Positions 7,538 to 15,231 of a DNA stretch of 64,000 nt are shown here, piece after piece (within the stretch, counting starts at the first letter, position 1; the number at the start of each line of letters is the position of its first letter). Source of the DNA: Entomospira culicis (GTDB lineage Bacteria > Spirochaetota > Spirochaetia > WRBN01); contig NZ_CP118181.1 of the NCBI RefSeq assembly GCF_028748145.1, positions 813,433-877,432 of the forward strand, given 5' to 3'. The notes below the pieces were generated by a model that was given only the letters and a program-made list of their open reading frames with translations, had not been told where the DNA came from and did no database searches. The translations under genes were made by a program, and so were the position numbers.

Positions 7538-9049
7538 TTAAAAACGCATGGCAACTCCGCTCTCTAGTGTAGCACGCGATCGAGAAAAATTCAAGGTGTC
7601 TAACTCAGAATAAAATCCACCATATATCGAGAGCCACGACTTCATCGCATAAAATACGCGCACATTCGGAATCAACAGAAGCCGTTCCAAACCACTAAAG
7701 AGATTATTCCCTATATTTAGTGGATCAAAAAGTCCACCAATCTGCATAGGTCCCTGATAAGCAGGCAAAAAGCCACTGTTACTACTGCCGTGCTTGCCCC
7801 AAAAGAGCATACCAAAAGCGCCATCAATCTTCCAACGTTCGCTTAGATAGTTGGCTTGAAGTTCTAGTAGGATTGTATCTGGCCCGTAGGTAAAACCGAT
7901 ATAATTCTCCAAGACGCTCCAGTGCCCTACGCCCAATTGCAATTGGTTGTGAAAGGTCAGTTTGCCCAGTGGGTCATCATCTGCACGGCTATAGAGATAG
8001 GGCGTCGCCCATATTGCTTGAAAGCCTAAGCGCAACCCAGATTGAGTAAAAGTGGCGCGCCTCTCCCTTACCGTATTACGATCGTAATCAAAATTTGCCC
8101 CAAGATAGATTTCCTCATTATCAAACAAATGCCACTCAACACCTAAGCTCAAGCCAAAGGCATGCGGATTACCATCTTCTTCTACCGCGGTCTTGACATC
8201 ATCGAGCAAGAATTCGCCATAGACACGAACATTCTTCTTTGCGCCAACAAGGGCTTCCACATCAAAACCTAGGGTTACATTGAGCCCAACCTCATAGGTA
8301 TTATGCCAGAACATCGCCGGATTGACGTTAAAAAAAGTAAGAGGCGTACCGTAAATAACCGAACTCTCGGCAATACCAAAGCGAATATGCTCAAATTGAT
8401 AGCCAATGCGGTGTACTGCCAGAAACTTAGTACGCTGACGATAGCGATTGGGTTGATTGATATCACTATCATAAGGATCAAAACTTCCCCAAAGTCGTTT
8501 TAGCGCTGCCGTATCATCAGCAGCCAGAAAAAAGGTATAGATGAAGCGCTCGTTTTCTCGAGTTTCCGGATGAAACGACAACCATACGCCATCAAAATAA
8601 GGCGTTTGTGAGGAGAGCATCAGGCTGTGCGTGCCGGGTCCTAGGTGCGCGCGTCGTCGCCCAACACTTGTGGAGAGCAGGTTATTTTCATAGCCGATAA
8701 ATCCTTCACTGGGAAAATTGCTACTCCCCGCAGCTGGAAGATTCTTGGCAATAGGGATATTCGTCCAAGCCATATTACCAAACTCGGCTTCGAGATTCTT
8801 CATAAAATCAAGTGCTAGAAAAAAATGAATCCCGTAAATCTCATAGTCAATCCCAACAATCGCCGCCTTAGGATTGAGGTGATATTGCGTATAAAATAGG
8901 CGATCAATAGGCTCATCGGTAAAATTACGCGAAGTTGCGCGAACGGTAGGAAAAATGTCGATAAAACCAATCTTAAATAGTGCATAACTGGGCAATGCCT
9001 GTAGCCACAATAACCCGCTTAGTAAACCTATGTATATGCTTTTCACCAA
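7538..9049 (-). CDS. Outer-membrane beta-barrel protein, possibly Wzi-like
   Basis: A 503-residue exported protein. The N-terminus is hydrophobic and ends near ALPSYA, fitting signal peptidase I. The body alternates aromatic and polar residues as in transmembrane beta strands and ends in VAMRF, the terminal-Phe signature recognised by the BAM machinery. The stretch VGRRRAHLGPG followed by LMLSSQTPYFDGV resembles the conserved core of Wzi-family capsule-assembly porins; that assignment is tentative. The start is a TTG (or the next codon, GTG) placed 7 bases after AGAGG. It heads an operon with two patatin genes. Function unknown; a porin or surface-polymer anchor is the best guess. Confidence 0.6.
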   Translation of the reverse strand: MVKSIYIGLLSGLLWLQALPSYALFKIGFIDIFPTVRATSRNFTDEPIDRLFYTQYHLNPKAAIVGIDYEIYGIHFFLALDFMKNLEAEFGNMAWTNIPIAKNLPAAGSSNFPSEGFIGYENNLLSTSVGRRRAHLGPGTHSLMLSSQTPYFDGVWLSFHPETRENERFIYTFFLAADDTAALKRLWGSFDPYDSDINQPNRYRQRTKFLAVHRIGYQFEHIRFGIAESSVIYGTPLTFFNVNPAMFWHNTYEVGLNVTLGFDVEALVGAKKNVRVYGEFLLDDVKTAVEEDGNPHAFGLSLGVEWHLFDNEEIYLGANFDYDRNTVRERRATFTQSGLRLGFQAIWATPYLYSRADDDPLGKLTFHNQLQLGVGHWSVLENYIGFTYGPDTILLELQANYLSERWKIDGAFGMLFWGKHGSSNSGFLPAYQGPMQIGGLFDPLNIGNNLFSGLERLLLIPNVRVFYAMKSWLSIYGGFYSELDTLNFSRSRATLESGVAMRF

Positions 9050-9120
9050 GTCTACGCCTCTTATTTTTTTAGTTATTCTCCTCTCATTATCGGTTTCCTA
9101 CTTGGATATATTCATCGATA

Positions 9121-9149
9121 TTGATCATATGCATCAAATCGGCTAGACT
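9121..9149 (+). promoter_or_regulatory. Candidate promoter of the dcuC-like gene
   Basis: TTGATC (9121-9126), 17-bp spacer, TAGACT (9144-9149). The -10 ends 7 bases before the ATG at 9157, so the mRNA would be leaderless or nearly so. The boxes are weaker than in the msrA and Rieske cases. Confidence 0.4.
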
Positions 9150-9156
9150 AAAGAGC

Positions 9157-10479
9157 ATGAATCTATCCATGATACTCTTAGGTGTAGCGTTATCTCTTTT
9201 GGTGATAGGATTAATACGAGGTTTAGAGATAAGTGTTTGGTTAATCTTAATAGCCTCAAGCTTGCTTTATGCTGGGCATCTGTTGGGTCTTATCGACAAG
9301 GATCCGATGGCGATTATTTTAATATCGATAAAAAATAGCTTTCATAATATCGCCCTCATTATTATGATGCTCTTTGGCTACAGCCACTACATGCAACGTA
9401 TCGGGGCGAATCAAGCGCTTATCACCCTCGTGAGTAGGCCGTTGATGAAACTTAGACAACCCTACATCCTGCTCATCGCGCTTTTTCTCTTAGCCAGTCT
9501 GCTCTCCTTGGTGATTACCAGTGCAGCAGCCCTTGCAATATTGCTTCTCAGTACCTTCTATCCGATTCTGAAAAAAGTGGGCATCAGTAAGCCAGCAATT
9601 GCTGCGGTTATCGTTAGCGCTACGGGTATTCTACCCAGCCCCCTTGCGGTGGAGACGCACCTCTCGGCACAGGCACTTAATCTTAGTATCAACGACTATA
9701 TCGCACTTAGCTATACAATCACCCTACCGATGCTCTTTGCTATGGCTATCACGCATGGTATCTGGCAGTATCGACAAGATAAAGCATTACAAAAATTAGA
9801 TTTACAAGAAAAAAATTTCCAAACAGAAGAGTCAATTACGCCAATCCAATGGTTTCTTGCGCCGTTGCCCTTTCTCCCCTTGATTCTCTTCACTTTCTAC
9901 GCCCTCGTCGTCAAAGAGCAAGAAGTTGATATCATGGCAATGCTCTTTATGGCGTTGGGTATTGCCTGGATCGTAGACCTCTTTCTTAACCGATCCCTCA
10001 AAATCGCCACCCAACATCTGGCTCACATCTGGCAAGGCATGGCGACGGGATTAATACAAGTTGGCTCCATCGTGATCAGCGCGGGGCTCTTTGTCCAAGC
10101 CATTAAGGAGCTAGGCATCATCGAGCAAATGCTCCAGCTTATGCAAGCACAACAGCTCCCAGCTATTGCCCTAATCTTCCTTCTCATGATGAGCATTATC
10201 TTTGTAGCGCTCATCAGCGGGAGTGGCTTGGCGCTCTACTTTGGTCTAGCGCCTTTTGTTCCGCTCTTTGCCGACATTTCAGGCGTTGAGGGGTGGAAAT
10301 TAGCCACGCTCCTTGAAGTTACCGCGCACACCAGCCGTACCTTTTCGATCCTGGCGGCGGTCATGATTGTTACCAGCAAACAGTTAGATATCTCCTTGCG
10401 CGCCATCATGCACCGCACCTACCCAGCGGTACTTATGGCGTGGGGAATTTTGATCTTACACCTCTTTCTTCACTCCTAA
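9157..10479 (+). CDS. DcuC-family C4-dicarboxylate transporter
   Basis: A 440-residue inner-membrane carrier with about 11-12 hydrophobic segments. The central block GILPSPLAVETHLSAQAL followed by a soluble loop beginning at IWQYRQDKAL resembles DcuC proteins, which exchange or export C4-dicarboxylates such as succinate during anaerobic growth. The ATG at 9157 is preferred over an upstream in-frame ATG because AAAGAG precedes it and the first hydrophobic segment then starts at once. The stop codon overlaps the stop of the convergent gene. Export of fermentation-derived succinate would fit the citrate and oxaloacetate genes elsewhere in the window. Confidence 0.7.
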   Translation: MNLSMILLGVALSLLVIGLIRGLEISVWLILIASSLLYAGHLLGLIDKDPMAIILISIKNSFHNIALIIMMLFGYSHYMQRIGANQALITLVSRPLMKLRQPYILLIALFLLASLLSLVITSAAALAILLLSTFYPILKKVGISKPAIAAVIVSATGILPSPLAVETHLSAQALNLSINDYIALSYTITLPMLFAMAITHGIWQYRQDKALQKLDLQEKNFQTEESITPIQWFLAPLPFLPLILFTFYALVVKEQEVDIMAMLFMALGIAWIVDLFLNRSLKIATQHLAHIWQGMATGLIQVGSIVISAGLFVQAIKELGIIEQMLQLMQAQQLPAIALIFLLMMSIIFVALISGSGLALYFGLAPFVPLFADISGVEGWKLATLLEVTAHTSRTFSILAAVMIVTSKQLDISLRAIMHRTYPAVLMAWGILILHLFLHS

Positions 10480-11810
10480 TCTCTACGCTTTTGTTCAAAA
10501 TGATGACCAATTTCCTCCATCTCTCGATAAGTTATCGGGTAAAACTGCAAGGTAATCAATGTAAAAAGGCTGAAAATGGCAGGTAACATAAAGATGACTA
10601 AGGCTAAGCTCCAAAGTGTCTCTTGCGTCATTGCCACATTTGGCTCAAAGCCACTCCACTTTAAAACGCTCAAGGTAACCCAGCTAGCAACCGCCCACTG
10701 CGCCTTCTCGATAAACTGGGTAATCGAACTAATGATCGCCGCCGGACGTTCATGAAAAGAGAATTCATGGTAATCGATGATCTCCATCTGTAAAGTCGAA
10801 TTCACCACCAAAGCAATACCTAGTAATAAATTAATCGCACCATATAGCGGATAAATCAACGTTTGCATGCCTTGCATCGAGAAGAAAAAGAGAATAAATA
10901 TCGTTATAAGTAATGCATAAGTTAAACTTAATAAAATCTTACGCTCCACGTAACGCGCCAAAATCCCCGATAACGCCACGCCCGTAGCAAAGCCAATCAT
11001 CGCAAGACGAAAGAGACCGCCAATCGCCTCTTCGCCCAACTGATACTTCACATAGTAGATAAACCCGACATTCATAAAGGGCATAATCAAGCTGTTGAGC
11101 AATGCAAAGATCAAAAAAATGCGAAAAGGACGATTCTTTTTGAGCACACCAAAAAAATCTCGATAACGAAATTTCTCCAACGATGCGCTACTTTGTGGTT
11201 CACGAATCAACCAACTTCCCAAAAAAGAGAATAAAAACAATGGAAGCACATAAATCACAATCGCATAGCGAAATCCAACCTCCATACTCGCCTCACCAAA
11301 ATAACTGACGACAGGATAAAATTGCGCCACCAACAGCCCTACGCCTAAAATCAAAAGGCGCTGACCATTCGCCACCCAGATACGCAACCTAGGATTCGCC
11401 GTAATTCCCGCCGTCAAAGGCATTAAAGGAACAAAGCTGTAGGCTACGCGCCATAAAATATTCAAAACAAACGCGTACACCATCTTTTGCTGTAAGCTCC
11501 AACCAAAAGGCATCCAAAAGAGAGCAATGGTAAATATTGCCAAAAAAATATTGCCGAAAAAGCTAATTTTACGATACTTTCCCCAGCGCGTGTGCTTAAT
11601 ATTATCAATAATCAGCCCTTCAATCGGTTCGTTAAGTGCGTCCCACATAATCGCAATAACCAATACCCACTTCACAAAGGTTAAGTCGAAATGCATAACA
11701 TCGGTGTAAAAAAGCGACAAATACTGCCCAATAATCCCTCCTACTTGGGTCTGTAATAACCCCACCAAGAGCACTCCCGCAAAACTACGATAAAACAATT
11801 TATTTGGCAT
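10476..11810 (-). CDS. GPH-family (MelB-like) sugar:cation symporter
   Basis: A 444-residue major-facilitator protein of the glycoside-pentoside-hexuronide type, with about 12 hydrophobic segments. The diagnostic MWDALNEPIEGLIIDN plus TRWGKYRK in the first cytoplasmic loop matches the MelB D-x3-(D/N)-P-x2-G...R-x-G-(K/R)-x-R pattern. The usual first Asp-Pro is Asn-Glu-Pro here, so the cation site may differ. The start at 11810 has AAAGGA 6 bases upstream and lies 24 bases inside the transcript predicted from the promoter at 11841-11869. Substrate unknown; no glycosidase is adjacent. Confidence 0.75.
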   Translation of the reverse strand: MPNKLFYRSFAGVLLVGLLQTQVGGIIGQYLSLFYTDVMHFDLTFVKWVLVIAIMWDALNEPIEGLIIDNIKHTRWGKYRKISFFGNIFLAIFTIALFWMPFGWSLQQKMVYAFVLNILWRVAYSFVPLMPLTAGITANPRLRIWVANGQRLLILGVGLLVAQFYPVVSYFGEASMEVGFRYAIVIYVLPLFLFSFLGSWLIREPQSSASLEKFRYRDFFGVLKKNRPFRIFLIFALLNSLIMPFMNVGFIYYVKYQLGEEAIGGLFRLAMIGFATGVALSGILARYVERKILLSLTYALLITIFILFFFSMQGMQTLIYPLYGAINLLLGIALVVNSTLQMEIIDYHEFSFHERPAAIISSITQFIEKAQWAVASWVTLSVLKWSGFEPNVAMTQETLWSLALVIFMLPAIFSLFTLITLQFYPITYREMEEIGHHFEQKRRD

Positions 11811-11840
11811 AGACGATCCTTTCATTAAAACTATTTATGG

Positions 11841-11869
11841 ATAATAACATGTTTTTACAAAATATTCAA
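11841..11869 (-). promoter_or_regulatory. Promoter of the GPH symporter gene
   Basis: -10 TATTAT (11841-11846) with an extended TGT just upstream, 17-bp spacer, -35 TTGAAT (11864-11869), reading leftwards. Confidence 0.6.
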
Positions 11870-11988
11870 GGCTTTTGGTTGGATAAAAATAGCGAATATT
11901 ATTTAATGCATAAGCATTATTCTGTCTAATAAAAAAGCCTTTTTCTCAATCAAATCGTTCTTTATCATATGCTTCTTCATCTCTTGGT

Positions 11989-12474
11989 TTATTGTCGTAT
12001 TTTGATCTCTTGCTCTAAGCTATAGAGCGGTTCAAGCGCATCAATCTGGCTAGGAATAAGCTCTTCACGCTCATTACCAAAATCGTGGATATCAAAATAA
12101 ATCATATAGCCATTCTCAAAAATAATATCAACTGCCACAAAGAGTTCGCCCCGATAATTCAGACAAAAAGATTCATCCAAGCTCGTACGATAGATTCCCT
12201 TACTCGACACGCCTGGAAAAGGATAGTTACTCGCTATCACTTCCGCATCAACAAAGTGAAGATAGCAAAACGCGCCACTAAATTCCATGGTAATCGTACG
12301 GATGCTAGCCAGTTGCGCCTGCCAAGCTTCATACCAATGCGGATGAATTTTAGGCATAATCTCCTTATCCATTAAATTAAGCAGGTAATCAGTAAATTGG
12401 TGCAATAGCGCCTCTTTTTTTGGATCTAATACCGTATCACTCGAAATATTATCAATCCTCAAGCTATAAACCAA
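11989..12474 (-). CDS. Hypothetical protein (161 aa), last gene of the TelA-like operon
   Basis: No family recognised. A soluble, acidic protein without signal peptide or membrane segment; mixed alpha/beta appearance with several aromatic clusters (HPHWYEAWQ, FSGAFCYLHF, GYMIYFDIHDFG). The start is TTG: an AGGAGG site lies 5 bases before it and no ATG is available in that position. It follows the small membrane-protein gene by 68 bases on the same strand and is probably expressed with it. It could be a dedicated partner of the TelA-like operon or simply an adjacent gene. Confidence 0.65.
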   Translation of the reverse strand: MVYSLRIDNISSDTVLDPKKEALLHQFTDYLLNLMDKEIMPKIHPHWYEAWQAQLASIRTITMEFSGAFCYLHFVDAEVIASNYPFPGVSSKGIYRTSLDESFCLNYRGELFVAVDIIFENGYMIYFDIHDFGNEREELIPSQIDALEPLYSLEQEIKIRQ

Positions 12475-12542
12475 GGCTTCCTCCTAAATCGCAAAAAAAT
12501 CAAAAAATTATCATCGCAACAAGATAAAGAGAGATTTTTATC

Positions 12543-12875
12543 TTACTTGCGGTCGCTAGGAAATTTCTCTTTTAGATAGTTGGCTATCTTGTACCACAAT
12601 GGCTTGATATAAATAATAGGAAAAGCAAAGGCTACGCCTAAAACATAAATAATGCCCCTGCCTAGTCGAGAATTTACATCTAAAAAATAGATAGACAGAG
12701 CCAACACGAGAAAAAATAGCCCAAGATAAAGTACTATAATGAAAATCAATATAAAGTACCCTACAAATAAGCTAAAAGAGTCATCCAGTAGATCATCATT
12801 TACGTCTAACGGATCAAATTCTTCCTCCTCTTCCTTTTTCTTTTGAGACCCTAAATACCCGACTAACCCCCACAT
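12543..12875 (-). CDS. Small membrane protein with two TM segments; 5' end probably frameshifted
   Basis: The open frame encodes 110 residues: an acidic and lysine-rich N-terminal part (QKKKEEEEEFDPLDVNDD), then two long hydrophobic segments (about 36-62 and 72-90) and a basic tail. The ATG at 12875 has no ribosome site. Upstream, an ATG at 12942 with GGAGG starts a 14-codon frame that stops at 12898, but the frame used here stays open through IEPSETAQA back into the same A-rich tract. Losing one base in the run of eight A (12916-12923) or five A (12902-12906) joins the two into a single protein of about 132 residues. Function unknown. Confidence 0.6.
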   Translation of the reverse strand: MWGLVGYLGSQKKKEEEEEFDPLDVNDDLLDDSFSLFVGYFILIFIIVLYLGLFFLVLALSIYFLDVNSRLGRGIIYVLGVAFAFPIIYIKPLWYKIANYLKEKFPSDRK

Positions 12876-12897
12876 AGCTTGAGCAGTCTCACTAGGC

Positions 12898-12942
12898 TCA
12901 ATTTTTCTTGGCTTCTTTTTTTTCCTCTTTATCTTCGTTCAT
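12898..12942 (-). other. Short ORF: probable true start of the small membrane-protein gene
   Basis: ATG at 12942, preceded by GGAGG (12957-12961) and 9 bases past the upstream gene's stop, encodes MNEDKEEKKEAKKN then TGA. A one-base change in an A-run would fuse it to the downstream reading frame. It is either a sequencing or assembly error, a switchable homopolymer, or a decayed 5' end. Confidence 0.5.
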
Positions 12943-12951
12943 TTGCAAGTA

Positions 12952-13449
12952 TTACACCTCCTCCTCATCGAACGTTCCGGCCATGATATCACGTTTCATC
13001 ATCTCAGCATTACGGAGAAGATCTTTTAGGCGATTGGTTTGCTCTTCACGACGTTTTACTCGCGATAAATTAAAGCTCAAAGACTCAATTAACTCGTCCA
13101 TCTCATCAGAGTCGTCGTGCATAGGACCAGATGTTGCTAGGTTATCGATCATCGTTTCCAACGTGGAAAAAAAGCGAGAGGCCTTATCGTAATGGAGCGG
13201 TTGGTTGCTGATTTTGAGTAAAAATTTTTGGTAGAATTCCGAAATTTCCCCCGCCCCCAACGGATAACGCGCCTTTGCCTCCAGTACCCGCTGATTCAGG
13301 GCAAGCCCACGTAAAAGGAACTCTTTATACTGCTCATCATAAGGCATATTTTCCGTACTTAAAAGGAGTTGCACCTTAGTACTATAGGAACTTAAGTCAA
13401 AAATGGAGCGACCATAAGAGAACGTCGCACCAAGGGTATCGCTAGACAT
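12952..13449 (-). CDS. Hypothetical protein (165 aa) of the TelA-like operon
   Basis: No family recognised. A soluble, strongly helical, charged protein without export signal. The C-terminal half (about 90-160) is rich in Glu, Arg and Leu with heptad-like spacing (FSTLETMIDNL, LSRVKRREEQTNRLKDLLRN) and probably forms a coiled coil; it ends in the acidic FDEEEV. It lies 25 bases downstream of the TelA-like gene and 9 bases upstream of the membrane-protein start, so it is surely co-transcribed. Co-location with a TelA-like coiled-coil protein suggests a shared assembly, but this is inference. Confidence 0.7.
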   Translation of the reverse strand: MSSDTLGATFSYGRSIFDLSSYSTKVQLLLSTENMPYDEQYKEFLLRGLALNQRVLEAKARYPLGAGEISEFYQKFLLKISNQPLHYDKASRFFSTLETMIDNLATSGPMHDDSDEMDELIESLSFNLSRVKRREEQTNRLKDLLRNAEMMKRDIMAGTFDEEEV

Positions 13450-13474
13450 CGGCTACTCCTTATTAGAGACAATT

Positions 13475-14476
13475 TTACAACAGAGGATTCTGCTCTTCTA
13501 CTTCAACATCGATGGTTTTGGCATTTAAAAAGTCCAATTTGTCTTGCAACATCTTGGTGTTTTCCATACGATCTTTTTCGGATTGAATATAGATATCCTC
13601 AATCTCATTCTGAATCTCATTGAGCACATCTAAATAAGAGGCAATTTTACGTGGCATCTCCAATTTCGACTGCTCCAACTCTCGCACTGTACTAGCAAGC
13701 TCTTGTTGTTGATTAATCGACTTCTCCAAAAACATATCAAGTGCTTCATTAGTCTGTTTCGCAGACTCGGCAACCTCATTTAAACTACTACTACTCAAAC
13801 TATTAGCAACAACCGATCGCCAAATAGGAAGAATTTGATTAATCGATTTTTTGGTGGAACGCTGGAGGTTGCGGTTAATCTTAAGTTGATTCTCAATCGA
13901 GAGGGTAATCGTCTTAAAGACTCCCACCTGTGTCGTTAAATCTGCATTTTTCTCTAGTAATGAAGACCAAGTCTCCTCATTGGCGTTCATAGTGTTACCG
14001 CCCTCAATGACACTGCGTACTTCCATGTTGATTTTATCAAGATCACTGATAGCTTTCTCAATTGCAGCATTGAATTTCATCAAATCTTTTTCATCAACTT
14101 TCAAATTATCCGCAACCTTATAAAGCATGTTCTCTAAGTTATTGGTAATGTCAATTGCTTTAAGTTCGGCTTTAGCAACAGTAGGAGCCTCGCCAGTAAA
14201 GAGCGTGCGCCCGAGTTTACTTAAAAACTTGGGAATTAATCCCTGCGAAGGCTCGCTAGAGGGTGCCGGTGCTTCCAACGAGGCCAAAGCCTCACGCGCT
14301 TGATCGTTCACACTGGTGAGCTGCTGCTTCTCCACATCATAAGTACGCTTGGAAATGGTACTCAAAATATCGTTAGAGATAGGCTTCACGTTATTAATCA
14401 CACTCGTGCCAATTTCGTCAATCTTCCCCACGTTGTTCATGGATAAGAAGCTCTCAATCATTGTTTTTGCTGACAT
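13475..14476 (-). CDS. TelA-like toxic-anion-resistance family protein
   Basis: A 333-residue cytoplasmic, almost wholly helical protein. The central region, with NADLTTQVGVFKTITLSIE followed by LKINRNLQRSTKKS and ILPIWRSVV, matches the layout of TelA/YceH proteins, where long helices contain a conserved Pro-x-Trp before a variable segment. TelA proteins were named from tellurite resistance but their biochemical role is not settled; they recur with stress-response gene sets. The N-terminal 80 residues are less typical and include a Pro/Ser-rich linker (EAPAPSSEPSQG). Eight bases follow the 228-aa gene upstream; the family call is moderate. Confidence 0.6.
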   Translation of the reverse strand: MSAKTMIESFLSMNNVGKIDEIGTSVINNVKPISNDILSTISKRTYDVEKQQLTSVNDQAREALASLEAPAPSSEPSQGLIPKFLSKLGRTLFTGEAPTVAKAELKAIDITNNLENMLYKVADNLKVDEKDLMKFNAAIEKAISDLDKINMEVRSVIEGGNTMNANEETWSSLLEKNADLTTQVGVFKTITLSIENQLKINRNLQRSTKKSINQILPIWRSVVANSLSSSSLNEVAESAKQTNEALDMFLEKSINQQQELASTVRELEQSKLEMPRKIASYLDVLNEIQNEIEDIYIQSEKDRMENTKMLQDKLDFLNAKTIDVEVEEQNPLL

Positions 14477-14484
14477 AATCTCTC

Positions 14485-15171
14485 CTAATTAACCTTAATC
14501 ATCGCTAATGCTTTACGTAAATTGTTCACCACCGATTGATGCGCCAATATATAGTTGGGAAGCTCGTAATTTTGTAATACGGTGGCGATATACTCAAAAT
14601 CTTGCCGCTTCAAACATTGAGACTTAGTAACTCCAAGATTCTCAAAATAGGCGTTAAGAAAGAGATTCTGCCTATCTACATAATATGTAAAGAGAATTTC
14701 GAAGAAAAAGCCATCCAAATAGTTTTGATGTGGGTGTGATATGTTAAAAGGAATTAACTCCTCCAACATATTAACAGAACTGGGCGTTACGCGTAAGTCG
14801 ATATTGAGTAAATCATTATGATCGCGGTGTAAATTTCCAAAAGAGATAAGATGATGCGAAAAGAAACGTTCGGGAGCACTGATAGCCTCTTTGCGTTGCT
14901 CTACACTCACGGTGATGGGCTCAAGCGAGTACTTGGGTTCTCTCCACTGGTACATGCTATAGGCAAAGAGCAAGGAATTACGCACGAAGATGGGATTATA
15001 AATCCGCTGATCTATCTCGAGTAGCATATTAGTATCAACCTGCTTTTCCAGCAAGAGCTTATTAGATAAGAGCGATATCTCTCTAAGTAAGGGATACCAC
15101 TGCTTATAACAATTAAAATATTGCATCGCAAAAAGATCGGCATCAATATCATAAGAACTTTTTTTAGCCAT
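14485..15171 (-). CDS. Hypothetical protein (228 aa), first gene of the TelA-like operon
   Basis: No family recognised. A soluble protein with many Tyr, Phe and His residues (AMQYFNCYKQWYPLL, FFSHHLISFGNLHRDHND) and probable alpha/beta fold; no signal peptide or membrane segment. It is the promoter-proximal gene of the operon 15171 to 11989. The start ATG at 15171 lies 11 bases from a good extended -10 box, so the 5' leader would be only about 5 bases. Eight bases separate it from the TelA-like gene, suggesting tight co-expression. Confidence 0.7.
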   Translation of the reverse strand: MAKKSSYDIDADLFAMQYFNCYKQWYPLLREISLLSNKLLLEKQVDTNMLLEIDQRIYNPIFVRNSLLFAYSMYQWREPKYSLEPITVSVEQRKEAISAPERFFSHHLISFGNLHRDHNDLLNIDLRVTPSSVNMLEELIPFNISHPHQNYLDGFFFEILFTYYVDRQNLFLNAYFENLGVTKSQCLKRQDFEYIATVLQNYELPNYILAHQSVVNNLRKALAMIKVN

Positions 15172-15182
15172 AACTACCTATA

Positions 15183-15211
15183 ATCATAACACAATTTAGG
15201 TAATTATGCAA
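15183..15211 (-). promoter_or_regulatory. Promoter of the TelA-like operon
   Basis: -10 TATGAT (15183-15188) with extended TGT, 17-bp spacer, -35 TTGCAT (15206-15211), reading leftwards. The ATG at 15171 begins 11 bases past the -10, so the leader is very short. Confidence 0.55.
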
Positions 15212-15231
15212 TAAAAAGTCTCTACTATTTT

